From positions 2,402,001 to 2,466,000 of the forward strand of contig NZ_CP034179.1 in assembly GCF_003860345.1 (NCBI RefSeq): 64,000 nt of DNA, given 5' to 3'. The position numbers and the translations under genes are program-made. Below the pieces are notes generated by a model that did not search any database, was not told the DNA's origin, and saw only the letters and a program-made list of their open reading frames with translations. This document shows, one piece after another, positions 36,927 through 44,882 of this stretch; position 1 is the stretch's first letter, and the number at the start of each line of letters is the position of its first letter. The DNA is from Caenibius tardaugens NBRC 16725 (GTDB taxonomy: Bacteria > Pseudomonadota > Alphaproteobacteria > Sphingomonadales > Sphingomonadaceae).

Positions 36927-37084
36927 GCCGACACCACCGGGCCGGAACTTTCCAGCACCACCGCATAAGTCCGTTCGCCGTTGAAATCCCCGGCATAGTC
37001 GAGCCGCTGGATCAGGAACCGGCCATGCAGGGTTTCCCCGCCTTCGAAGGCCAGTTCGTAATCCGCCAGCGTGCCAGCCAGCGC
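36923..37084 (-). pseudogene. 3' remnant of GTA major tail protein (g9)
   Basis: The last about 53 codons of a tail tube gene, reading ELAFEGGETLHGRF, then IQRLDYAGDFNGERTY and VLESSGPV. This is the conserved C-terminal pattern (LxYAGxxxGExxY...LxSAG) of GTA g9. There is no start codon or N-terminal two thirds, and the frame is entered directly from the portal gene sequence in another phase. It ends in a normal ATGA overlap with g10, showing it was the native upstream neighbour before the deletion. Confidence 0.8.
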
Positions 37085-38007
37085 ATGGCTTCGCGGTAAT
37101 TGGCATATGTCGCATCGCCCGGCAGGCCGAGGAGCATCGGCGGCACCCCGAACGCCAGGGCGATATCGCGGGCGGCGGCGGCTTTCAGCGTGGCGAAATC
37201 CATGTCCGCCGGGCTCATCGACAGCGATTGCCACGATAGCCCGCCTTCCAGCAGCATCGGCCGCCCGGCATTGGATCGCCCGGAATAGGCCTCGGTCAGT
37301 TCCTGCCGCAACCGGGCGAACTGATCGGCGGACAGGCCGCCGCCATCGCCGGTATCGTAAATTAGCGCGCCGGAAGGCCGGGCCGCATTTTCCAGCAGTG
37401 CGCGGTTCCACTGGCTGGCGGCGTTGTGGATCGCCACGGCCTGTTCGGCAGCGGCAAGGCAACCTGCGCCATAATGGTCATCGGCAGGGTGGAAGCTCTT
37501 GAGCTGGATCAGCGTGGGCCAGCCATCCTCATCCTCCACCGGCATGGTGATGGTGCGGTCGCCCACGCGATAGAGCCAGGCGGCGGGCCAGCCATCGGGA
37601 CCGGGGTGGACCGTCACGCGTTCGGGGCGCAGGGCGAACAGTTCGACCGGCTGGCCCGCGCCATCGCGCACGATCTGCACAAACCCGTTGCCGTGCAGCA
37701 GCAGATGGGCGGCCAGCGTTTCCAGCAGCGATTGCCCCGCACTGGTCGCGCCGACCAGTTTCAGAAGGGCCTCGTCCGTGGGCATCAGCGGGGCGCTGCC
37801 CACCCCTTCCGCCGTCAGCCGCACGGCGCGTTGGGCCACCGGATTGTCGAGAAAGGCCCGCGTGACAGAACGGCGATAGTCATAAGGCGGGAAGGCCGGG
37901 CCGGGGTCGCCGGCATGGACCCATGGCGAGGTGAAGCCGCGCGCCAAAGGCACACGTTCGCCCCCGCCGCCCTTGAAGGCAGCGGTCAGGCTGGAGAGGA
38001 AAGACAT
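37012..38007 (-). pseudogene. GTA portal protein (g3), truncated by internal deletion
   Basis: A 331-codon frame. Residues 1-307 are an HK97-type portal (FTSPWVHAG, NPVAQRAVRLTAEGV, HGNGFVQIVRDG, then FGVPPMLLGLPGDATYANYREA). Intact GTA portals are near 390-400 residues. After about residue 307 the next 24 codons read through tail-gene sequence in the wrong frame to a stop. The missing end normally contains the last clip and crown helices, so a working dodecameric portal is unlikely. SD and ATG are normal. Confidence 0.85.
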
Positions 38008-38070
38008 CGCAGGTTCCCTTTCGGTGGATCGTGGTTGGTTCGCGCGCGGCAGGTGCCGGGCAGGGTGCGG

Positions 38071-39429
38071 TCAGACTGTGCGCACGCGTGGTTCGGCACG
38101 CGGATTCAGCAGCAATTCGTGCATGGCCCAGACCAGCGCATCGGCGCGGTCGGGCGAACGGGCAGGGCCGTGCCAGCCGCCGCCTGCCATCAGCCCGCAC
38201 AATTCATCTTCCAGCCGGGCGAATTGGCCGCAATGGCGCACCCGCCCCGCTTCGTAGAGCGCGGCCACCGGTTCGGCCCGGGCGGCCTTGCCCCGGCTGG
38301 CGTGGACCAGCCGCACCGGCATGGCGCAATCGGCGGCGCGCAGCACGGATTCGACCATGGCCCCGCCCTGATTGGCTTCGGCCACCACGCGGTCTGCCTG
38401 CCACGCGCTGGCGGCCTGCGCGACGGCGCGGGCCCAGCGTTCGGGGCTGGCTTTTTCGGCGGAACAATCGGCCAGCACGCGCCCGATCCCGTCTTCGCCC
38501 AGTGCGGCGACGATGATCCCGCAGGCATCGCCCGTGGCCGAAGCGGGTGGATCGACCGCCACCACCACACGCCGCAAGGGGGGCGTTGTGGCGGTTTCGC
38601 GGCAGCGTTCGAGCAGGGCGCGGCTCCACAGCGCACCTTCGACATCGGTCAAGAGATCGCCGTCCAGTTCCTGCCGCCCCAGCGCGGTATCGCCAAATTC
38701 GTCCAGAACCGTTTCGATGAACCGTTCCGGCAAGTGCGCGGCATTGGCGAACGTCGATCCCCGGGTCACCACGGTGGCCCCGGCGTCTTCTCCCTCCAGC
38801 AGGCGGCGCAGCAATGGCACCGCGCGCGGGGTTGTGGTGGCGATCAGGCAGGGCACTTGCCCCAGCCGCAGCCCCAGCTGCAGGTTGTTCCATGCCCGCG
38901 TGGCGCGATCGCCCGCCAGATCCCACTTGGCGATCTCATCGCACCAGCCATGGCTGTGCTGGGGGCCGCGCAGGCTTTCCGGTTCGGCGGCAGAATAGAG
39001 GAACGCCTGCGCCCCATTGGCCCATGTCAGACGGCGCAGCGACGGTTCGAACTGCGGCATGCTGGCGGGCGGTGAACAGGCGAGGATACCGCTTTCCCCT
39101 TCGACCATCACCGCGCGCGCTTCCCCCAAAGAGGCGGCGACGAGGGCAATCCGCGCATCAGGATGGGCGGTTGCGATCTGGCGCACCCATTCGGCCCCGG
39201 CGCGGGTCTTGCCAAAGCCGCGCCCGGCACAGATCAGCCAGTTGCGCCACGGGCCTGCCGGGGCGAGCTGTTCTGCACGCGCCCACAAGCGCCAGTGCCA
39301 GCGCAGTTCCGCACGCTCTCGCGGGTCCAGCGTGGCGAGAAACGCGGCGCGCTGCGGCCCGGACAAGCGGGGGAGCCAGCCGATATGGGCCCTGCTGTCA
39401 TTCGCTGCATCATGCTTGCGCTTCGCCAT
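38071..39429 (-). CDS. GTA terminase large subunit, g2-like
   Basis: A 452-residue packaging motor. The Walker A motif is GRGFGKT (Gly69-Thr75), the Walker B/acidic region follows at WCDEIAKWD, and the C-terminal RNase H-like nuclease domain has the acidic residues VVVAVDPP, VVAEANQGG and DRADALVWA. In GTAs it packs random host DNA by headful. The ATG at 39429 is inside the end of the small subunit gene (20-base overlap). The gene is intact. Confidence 0.92.
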   Translation of the reverse strand: MAKRKHDAANDSRAHIGWLPRLSGPQRAAFLATLDPRERAELRWHWRLWARAEQLAPAGPWRNWLICAGRGFGKTRAGAEWVRQIATAHPDARIALVAASLGEARAVMVEGESGILACSPPASMPQFEPSLRRLTWANGAQAFLYSAAEPESLRGPQHSHGWCDEIAKWDLAGDRATRAWNNLQLGLRLGQVPCLIATTTPRAVPLLRRLLEGEDAGATVVTRGSTFANAAHLPERFIETVLDEFGDTALGRQELDGDLLTDVEGALWSRALLERCRETATTPPLRRVVVAVDPPASATGDACGIIVAALGEDGIGRVLADCSAEKASPERWARAVAQAASAWQADRVVAEANQGGAMVESVLRAADCAMPVRLVHASRGKAARAEPVAALYEAGRVRHCGQFARLEDELCGLMAGGGWHGPARSPDRADALVWAMHELLLNPRAEPRVRTV

Positions 39430-40006
39430 CGCGCCCTCCGGTCTTGCGTTTGGCGGCATCCCCGGCCTTGCGGCGTGTTTTCAGCAGGTGGGCCGTGGCC
39501 CGTTCCCGGCTGCGCATCGCCGCGATCTTGGCATTGATCGCTGCGATTACGCTGGCTTCGTCTTCCATCGTCTGCCGCCCGCGTTCGCGCGCCACGGATT
39601 CGCGATGCGCGGTCAGGACGCGCAGGGCCGTGGCGGCATCGAACTTGCGTTCGGCGGGAGGTGCTCTGTTCGTGGTTTGTTCGACATCTTTTTCCTTTTG
39701 TTTGTCGGTGCTTTGTTCATCGGGCGTCTGTCCGGGCATGTCCTGCACTTTGCCGGTGCGCAGCCAGCACAGCAGGTCCATTTCCAGATTGTCGTATCCT
39801 TCGCACAGGGCGGCGAACCACTGGCGCCGGAATTCGGGGTCGTTGCGGCGTACCTTGTAGGCCTGGCTCGGGCTGATGCCCGCCGTGCGCGCGGCGGCGG
39901 CCACGTTGGAAGTTTCGCCCAGCGCATGGATGAAGGTTTCGCGCCATTTGCGGGGCAGGCCATGGCGGCGATGCGCGGCGGGCGCACCGGCAGGATGCTT
40001 GGTCAT
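39410..40006 (-). CDS. GTA small terminase-like protein, g1-like
   Basis: A 198-residue protein. An N-terminal helix-turn-helix (FIHALGETSNVAAAARTAGISPSQAYKVRRNDPEFRRQW) matches small terminase DNA-binding domains. A charged, Lys/Glu/Arg-rich middle and C-terminal coiled coil follow. In GTAs the small subunit does not pick a specific pac site. SD AAGGAT lies 5 bases before the ATG. First gene of the cluster. Confidence 0.78.
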   Translation of the reverse strand: MTKHPAGAPAAHRRHGLPRKWRETFIHALGETSNVAAAARTAGISPSQAYKVRRNDPEFRRQWFAALCEGYDNLEMDLLCWLRTGKVQDMPGQTPDEQSTDKQKEKDVEQTTNRAPPAERKFDAATALRVLTAHRESVARERGRQTMEDEASVIAAINAKIAAMRSRERATAHLLKTRRKAGDAAKRKTGGRDGEAQA

Positions 40007-40090
40007 GGGGTATCCTTGTTGGGTGTGCTGCCGCGCCGGTGGGCCGTTTCGCCGGTTGCGGGGCGACTCGCAGTATCGCGATGTTCCCTA

Positions 40091-40119
40091 TGTCTAACCA
40101 AATAGCGTTACGATGTCAA
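40091..40119 (-). promoter_or_regulatory. predicted sigma-70 promoter of the GTA cluster
   Basis: On the minus strand a perfect -35 TTGACA (40114-40119) lies 17 bases from TAGACA (40091-40096), a fair -10 box. Transcription would start near 40084, about 80 bases before the terminase start. The surrounding 60 bases are AT-rich in contrast to the flanks. Confidence 0.6.
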
Positions 40120-40142
40120 GTTAAAATAACCAAATAGGTTAT
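40095..40142. promoter_or_regulatory. paired operator-like boxes over the GTA promoter
   Basis: TAACCAAATAG occurs twice in direct orientation (40095-40105 and 40127-40137), 32 bp or three helical turns apart. Each copy is also half of an inverted repeat (TAAC...GTTA and ATAACC...GGTTAT). One copy fills the promoter spacer and the other sits just upstream of -35, fitting cooperative control by a dimeric regulator. Confidence 0.6.
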
Positions 40143-40265
40143 ATGCTTTCGGTTGCGGGCGCGGCAGGGCTGATTTAGACGACGGATCAGTGCCTTTCCC
40201 GGCGGGAGCGCGGCACCCCCCGGGCTGTTCTGCCCGCGACGACAACGGCGTTGGAGACCCCCTGC

Positions 40266-40907
40266 ATGCTGCGGCGATTGTACAACTGGACCATGACCAA
40301 GGCCGCGCATCCCCATGCCGAATGGTGGCTGGCGATGTTCTGCTTCATCGAAGCCAGCTTTTTCCCGATTCCGCCGCATCCCCTGCTCGGCCTGATGTGT
40401 CTGGCCGAACCGAAGAAGGCGGTGCGCTTTGCCGTGATCGCCACGCTGGCATCGGTTGCCGGTGGTTTCCTGGGCTACGGCATCGGCTGGGGACTGTACG
40501 ATACGGTGGGCGAACAACTGCTCGCCTGGCTGGGCCTGACCGACAGTTTCCCGGTGGCCGCCTGTTATCTGCGCGAAACCGGCTTCTGGATTTTCGTGGC
40601 CAAGGGCGCGACGCCGATCCCGTTCAAGCTGCTGACGATCACCGCTGGCTTTATCGGGATGAACCTGGCGATGTTCGCCGTGGCGAGCCTGGTGTCCCGT
40701 TCGATCAGTTTCATGATCGTGGGGGTGCTGTTCCGTCTGTTCGGTGCGCCGATCAAGAATTTCATCGACCGCTATCTCGGCCTTGTCACCGTCGGGTTCA
40801 TTGCCGCGGTTATCGCCGGCTTCCTCGCGCTGACGCTGCTGTCGGGCGAAGGCGCGCAAACCAAGGAAAAATGCGCGCAGGCAACCATGGCGGATGTCGC
40901 GCATTGA
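40266..40907 (+). CDS. DedA/YqaA-type (VTT domain) membrane protein
   Basis: A 213-residue protein with about five hydrophobic segments. The YqaA/SNARE-associated (VTT) pattern is visible: FIEASFFPIPPHPLLGLM near the start and the GATPIPFKLLTITAGFIGMNL core. Family members are linked to lipid scrambling and envelope stability. The ATG at 40266 has GGAG 9 bases upstream. It diverges from the GTA promoter. Confidence 0.85.
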   Translation: MLRRLYNWTMTKAAHPHAEWWLAMFCFIEASFFPIPPHPLLGLMCLAEPKKAVRFAVIATLASVAGGFLGYGIGWGLYDTVGEQLLAWLGLTDSFPVAACYLRETGFWIFVAKGATPIPFKLLTITAGFIGMNLAMFAVASLVSRSISFMIVGVLFRLFGAPIKNFIDRYLGLVTVGFIAAVIAGFLALTLLSGEGAQTKEKCAQATMADVAH

Positions 40908-40966
40908 TGCACGGGGGGCTGGGCGCGGCAGGGCTGCCTGACAGCCTGTAGCCTGCCGCCCTGCGG

Positions 40967-41680
40967 TCAGGCGCGGTATGCGTCGCCCAGCACCGCTGAG
41001 AGGTCCATGACATAGCGATTGGGCCGGGTGGGATCGACCATCACCCGCACCGTGCGGTCTTGCAACTGTTCGGTCGGATCGACCCAGATGGGCTGGCTTT
41101 CATAGCGGCGCGGCGTGCCGGTTTGCGGATCGTTGCCCTGCGCCACCACGCGAAACGGATAGTCCCCCTTGATCTTCACCCGCGTATCGCGAAAGACATG
41201 GAGGAACCGGGCATCGATCGGCAGCCCGCTGCGCAACAGGCGCCGGTCCTGCCCGGCGCCGCGCCGTTCGAGAATCACGAACAGCAGCCCGAAAACGGTG
41301 AACAAGGCGCCCAGCGGCCCGATGATCAGCAGCGCGCCCCGGCGGCCCCACAGATCGTCCACCACCGCGCTTTCGGGCGATTGCGGATCGTAGAGCACGG
41401 GTACCCGTTCCCCTGTGGCGAAGCGCGGGGGATTGGTGCTGCCCTGTTCGGTCCACTGGTGGACCTGCCCGGTGCGATCGCTGAAGCGCACTTGCGCGGC
41501 ATAGGTCACCCCGTCGCCATCGCTGGAGCGGCGGGGAACGAGAGCGACCACTTCGCCCTCAGCCCGCACGGCAGACCGGGAAAAATCGCGCTGTTGCGCC
41601 CACATCCAGCCGCTTCCCACCAAAAAGGCCAGGCCGATCGCGGCGAAAATTCCGCCGATATAGAAAAAGATCCGCGGCAT
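40967..41680 (-). CDS. DUF3592 membrane protein
   Basis: A 237-residue protein with one transmembrane helix at about 5-25 and another at about 115-137. Between them is a beta-rich DUF3592-type domain (RAEGEVVALVPRRSSDG, then ERVPVLYDPQSPESAVVDD). Its second half repeats a similar pattern. DUF3592 has no settled function. The ATG at 41680 is chosen as the start of the first membrane helix. Confidence 0.72.
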   Translation of the reverse strand: MPRIFFYIGGIFAAIGLAFLVGSGWMWAQQRDFSRSAVRAEGEVVALVPRRSSDGDGVTYAAQVRFSDRTGQVHQWTEQGSTNPPRFATGERVPVLYDPQSPESAVVDDLWGRRGALLIIGPLGALFTVFGLLFVILERRGAGQDRRLLRSGLPIDARFLHVFRDTRVKIKGDYPFRVVAQGNDPQTGTPRRYESQPIWVDPTEQLQDRTVRVMVDPTRPNRYVMDLSAVLGDAYRA

Positions 41681-41718
41681 GGGCGCCCCCGTTTGCGTGT
41701 TGTGCCGGTCGTGGGGCT

Positions 41719-42153
41719 TCACCCCTTGAACGAGGCGATATCCAGCGAAATCTCCGCATTCAGCAATTTGGATATCGGGCAATTGGCCTTGGCCTCCGCC
41801 GCGATGTCATCGAACTGCGCGCGGTCGATCCCCGGGACATGCGCATCCAGCGTCAGGTCCGAACGGGTCACGCGAAACCCGCTGTCATCCTTGTCCAGCG
41901 TCACTTTCGCCCGTGTGTCCAGCGTGCCGTCGGTAAATCCCGCGCGGTTGAGCGCGAAGGACAGAGCCATGGTGAAGCAGCTGGCATGGGCGGCGGCGAC
42001 CAGTTCTTCGGGATTGGTGCCCACGCCATCTTCAAACCGCGTTTTGAAACCATAGGGCTGGTTGTTGAGCGCGCCCGACCCGGTGGAAACGTGGCCCACA
42101 CCGTCTTTGCCCAGGCCTTCGTATTTTGCGCTGCCGGTTTTGGTGATTGCCAT
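41719..42153 (-). CDS. osmC: OsmC family peroxiredoxin
   Basis: A 144-residue OsmC/Ohr protein. The reactive Cys59 (AAHASCFTMAL) and resolving Cys125 (KANCPISKLL) are both present, and the GTNPEELVAAAHASC motif is that of OsmC. It reduces organic hydroperoxides. The ATG at 42153 follows SD GGAGA. The name follows the OsmC subgroup, and Ohr-like specificity is not excluded. Confidence 0.9.
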   Translation of the reverse strand: MAITKTGSAKYEGLGKDGVGHVSTGSGALNNQPYGFKTRFEDGVGTNPEELVAAAHASCFTMALSFALNRAGFTDGTLDTRAKVTLDKDDSGFRVTRSDLTLDAHVPGIDRAQFDDIAAEAKANCPISKLLNAEISLDIASFKG

Positions 42154-42358
42154 CGGTCTATCTCCTTCGCTGCTGGTGCCGTGATCTATTCCTGCGATGT
42201 CCTCCCGCAAGGGCAGGTCATATCCCAAATGGCTCGCGGACAGAACCGTTCCTGCGGCATGCGTCTTGCCAAGATGCCCGGCAAGGAGGATATTTCACCG
42301 CCTGCCCAAGGGTTTGTTCCCCACGGTGTAATGTCGATAATTTCCGGGAGACTTTGCC

Positions 42359-42979
42359 ATGACCACGCTGTTCTATTCACCCGGCGCCTGTTCGCTGGCC
42401 CCCCATATCGTGCTGGAATGGATCGGGGCGCCTTATGAAGCGGTTCGGGTGAAGACCGGATCGGATGAACTGCGCGCGATCAACCCGAGCGGGGCCGTGC
42501 CTGCCCTGCGCGAAGACGATGGCTGGATTCTGACACAGGCCAGCGCGATTCTCGATTACCTTGCCCACAAACATCCCGAAGCGGGGCTGGGCGGCGGCGA
42601 TGGCCTGCGCGAACGGGCGGAAGTGGAACGCTGGCTGGCCTATTTCACCTCCGACATGCATGCCTCGTTCTGGCCGATTTTCAATCCGGCGCGCTATACG
42701 CTCGATCCTGCTGATGGTGCGAAGGAGGCGGTGGTCGGCGCGGCGGTGAACCGGGTCAGAACGGTGATGGGCATATTGGAGGCACACCTTGCGGGGCGCG
42801 AATGGATACTCGACACCGGACGCAGCGTGATCGACGCCTATGCCTTCCCCATGCTGCGGTGGGCCAAGGCCAAGCTGCCGGGTGGATTGACGGACTTCCC
42901 CAATATCCGTGCCCTGTCCGACCGGCTGGCCGCTGATCCGGCCGTGCAGCGCGTGCTGGAACGCGAACGCGCGGGCTGA
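42359..42979 (+). CDS. glutathione S-transferase family protein
   Basis: A 206-residue GST. The thioredoxin-fold N-terminal domain (TTLFYSPGACSLAPHIVLEW, with Ser/Cys near residues 10-11 as in beta-class enzymes; NPSGAVPAL cis-Pro loop) is followed by an all-helical domain with the DAYAFPML N-capping segment. The Cys-Ser pattern is that of beta/proteobacterial GSTs. Substrate unknown. SD GGGAGA precedes it. Confidence 0.9.
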   Translation: MTTLFYSPGACSLAPHIVLEWIGAPYEAVRVKTGSDELRAINPSGAVPALREDDGWILTQASAILDYLAHKHPEAGLGGGDGLRERAEVERWLAYFTSDMHASFWPIFNPARYTLDPADGAKEAVVGAAVNRVRTVMGILEAHLAGREWILDTGRSVIDAYAFPMLRWAKAKLPGGLTDFPNIRALSDRLAADPAVQRVLERERAG

Positions 42980-43071
42980 TTCCGCCCCACCCCCGGCCTT
43001 TCTCGATCGCCGTTGGCGAACATCGGAAGAAGGTGTTAGAGGCCGCCCGCAAAGCTTTGAGGGGTGCGTTT

Positions 43072-43416
43072 ATGCTGGCCGCGATTCAACCGGGTTCGAC
43101 ATTCAAGGACAATCTGCAGCAGCTGCCCCCGATTGACGGGGTGGCGCGTATCGATCTGGTCGATGCGCAGGGCGCCGTGGTTGCCAGCATCGAAAACCAG
43201 CCGGGCAAGCAGGGTTCGCTCGCCGTCTATCAGTACCTCGGTCAGGCCTTTGGCGGCCTGGATGCCCGGGCTGCCGAACATGGGCTCGATCTGTTTGCCG
43301 AACACACCGCCGATGCGCGGGGCCGGCCCGGTGCTCATCCGAATATCGACCGCCTGCTGGCGATCGTGGCAGGCGATGCCCCGTTGCGGATCGACGTGAT
43401 TGCCGCTGACGGCTGA
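43072..43416 (+). CDS. DUF2322 family protein
   Basis: A 114-residue protein. The sequence FKDNLQQLPPIDGVARIDLVDAQG, then NQPGKQGSLAVYQYL and AEHTADARGRPGAHPNIDRLL is the DUF2322 signature. No signal peptide or membrane segment is seen, and the function is unknown. The ATG at 43072 begins at the family N-terminus, and an earlier in-frame TTG at 43033 is less likely. Confidence 0.78.
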   Translation: MLAAIQPGSTFKDNLQQLPPIDGVARIDLVDAQGAVVASIENQPGKQGSLAVYQYLGQAFGGLDARAAEHGLDLFAEHTADARGRPGAHPNIDRLLAIVAGDAPLRIDVIAADG

Positions 43417-43906
43417 CGGTTGATCGCTGGCGTCCGCCTGCGCGGCGCGGTGCGCGATCACCGCGATGCAGGCTCGGCCGCCACCACGACACAAGTGCTG
43501 TTTTTACCGGTCGCAAATGCGGGTTCCGGCCCTTTACCCGCGCACGCGGTTCTGCCCGTTTTGCGAGAATCGATTGTCGCTGGGGGCATGGCTGTCGAGT
43601 CCGTCGCGCGGCGTCCGGTGTTGTGGGGAAGGGTGTGTTGCGCTGTGCGCGCGGCTTCGGTTCATCGCAGACGGGCTTCCAATTACCCGGACAACAGCCC
43701 GTCCTTGCAATTCTGTTCATCTGCCAGCAAGGTTTCTCCGAACACGCGGGAAATCCATGGTGACCGGGTGCGGAAACGTGCCCTGCATCTCGCTGAAGTT
43801 AATGGAGGGGGCAATGACCGCCGGATGCGCCAATTACAGGGGCGGCAGTCGGAAGAGTAGCTGCGATGACGCATGCCCGGCTGGTCGAGTTTGAAGGAGT
43901 AGCGCA
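43417..43906. other. 490-bp region without a confident gene
   Basis: Open frames here lack recognisable sequence and good start signals. The one plausible small frame is at 43814-43894. A promoter for the OmpA gene is expected, but no clear -35/-10 pair is seen. Confidence 0.5.
43814..43894 (+). CDS. possible 26-residue upstream reading frame
   Basis: ATG 43814 has an unusually strong SD (GGAGGGGG) and is followed by 26 codons ending 12 bases before the OmpA gene start. The peptide has four Cys and many Gly/Arg, unlike a membrane or export sequence. It could be a leader peptide or chance. Confidence 0.25.
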   Translation: MTAGCANYRGGSRKSSCDDACPAGRV

Positions 43907-44767
43907 ATGACTTTCATTTCAAAGAACCCACGATTTGTTTTCATGCTTGCCATGCTGGCCGGAACAGCACCCGCTAGCCTGGCTGCGCAGCAGCAGGACG
44001 CCGATCTTTCGGCAACCGTCTATGCCGCCCCGGCCGAACTGGCCAAGGGGCCCGATGTCGAAGGCATCATCTCCGCTCGTAACGGCGATCAGGTGCAGAT
44101 CACGACGGCGGATGGATCGGCCACGGTTGTGACTGTTACGGATACCACCAAGATCAAGTCCAGCGGCGGATTCCTCGGTCTCAATCGTACCAAGCTTGTG
44201 TCGCAGCAATTGCTGAACGGTCTGCCGGTGAAAGTCGAAACCCTGCAATCGGGCAGCGGCCTTCTGGCCAGCGAGATCGATCTGAAGAGCAAGGATCTGC
44301 GGACCGCATCGATGATCCACAACGGCACCGCGCAAGGCTTTGCCGAACAGACCGCCGCCACGGAAGCCCTGCGTGGCCGCATGGGCGATATCGACAAGTA
44401 TAACGTCAAGAGCACGACCAACGTGAACTTCGACACCGGCAAGGCGGTCCTGTCTGCGCAGGCCAAGGCCGATCTTTGCGCCACGGCCTCTGCGGCAGAA
44501 GGCATGGAAAATGCCCTGCTGCTCGTCGTTGGCTACACCGATTCTACCGGTAGCGAAGAACTCAACCAGGCGTTGAGCGACAAGCGCGCCGGTCGCGTCG
44601 TCAACTATCTGCAGCAGGCCTGCGGCTGGAAGCCCTATCGTATGCTGAGCCCCACCGGGATGTCGGAAGCCGACCCGATGGCGGATAACAGCACTGTGGA
44701 AGGCAAGGCCCAGAATCGCCGCGTTGCGGTGAACGTCCTGGTCAGCAAGGCTGTCGACGGATTCTGA
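43907..44767 (+). CDS. OmpA family protein with N-terminal beta domain
   Basis: A 286-residue exported protein. The signal peptide is about 1-26 (cleaved near SLAA-QQ). A beta-rich domain at about 47-135 (VEGIISARNGDQVQITTADG) resembles DUF5666/OB-like strands. The C-terminal OmpA domain (about 165-284) carries VNFDTGKAVLS, GYTDSTGS, LSDKRAGRVVNYL and QNRRVAVNV, with the peptidoglycan-binding Asp and Arg. There is no barrel, so it is probably periplasmic and wall-bound. SD AAGGAG precedes the ATG. Confidence 0.85.
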   Translation: MTFISKNPRFVFMLAMLAGTAPASLAAQQQDADLSATVYAAPAELAKGPDVEGIISARNGDQVQITTADGSATVVTVTDTTKIKSSGGFLGLNRTKLVSQQLLNGLPVKVETLQSGSGLLASEIDLKSKDLRTASMIHNGTAQGFAEQTAATEALRGRMGDIDKYNVKSTTNVNFDTGKAVLSAQAKADLCATASAAEGMENALLLVVGYTDSTGSEELNQALSDKRAGRVVNYLQQACGWKPYRMLSPTGMSEADPMADNSTVEGKAQNRRVAVNVLVSKAVDGF

Positions 44768-44773
44768 GAGGAG

Positions 44774-44803
44774 TGGGGTGGGCAATGACCCACCCCATGT
44801 TCT
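44774..44803 (+). terminator. probable terminator
   Basis: A 9-bp stem TGGGGTGGG / CCCACCCCA is followed by TGTTCTTTA, just after the OmpA gene. A second GC hairpin (GGCCCGC/GCGGGCC) lies at about 44851-44872. Confidence 0.65.
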
Positions 44804-44882
44804 TTACGATTAAAGAATGACAGGTAGGCTGTAACGCCGACCTATCACGCGCGGCCCGCCTTGCAGCGGGCCGTTTGCCGTT

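Noticed and set aside
36923-37462. 179-codon frame covering the tail remnant as a full gene
   Set aside because: Only its last ~53 codons show tail protein character; the rest is the portal gene in a different frame.
29562-40006. Interpretation as an ordinary prophage
   Set aside because: There is no integrase, repressor, replication or lysis module, and the gene order and small tape measure match GTAs.
40116-40904. 262-codon minus-strand frame opposite the DedA-type gene
   Set aside because: His/Arg/Gln-rich mirror of membrane codons; no homology and it conflicts with the GTA promoter.
43420-43860. 146-codon frame in the gap before the OmpA gene
   Set aside because: No family features, poor ribosome site, and composition unlike the surrounding genes.
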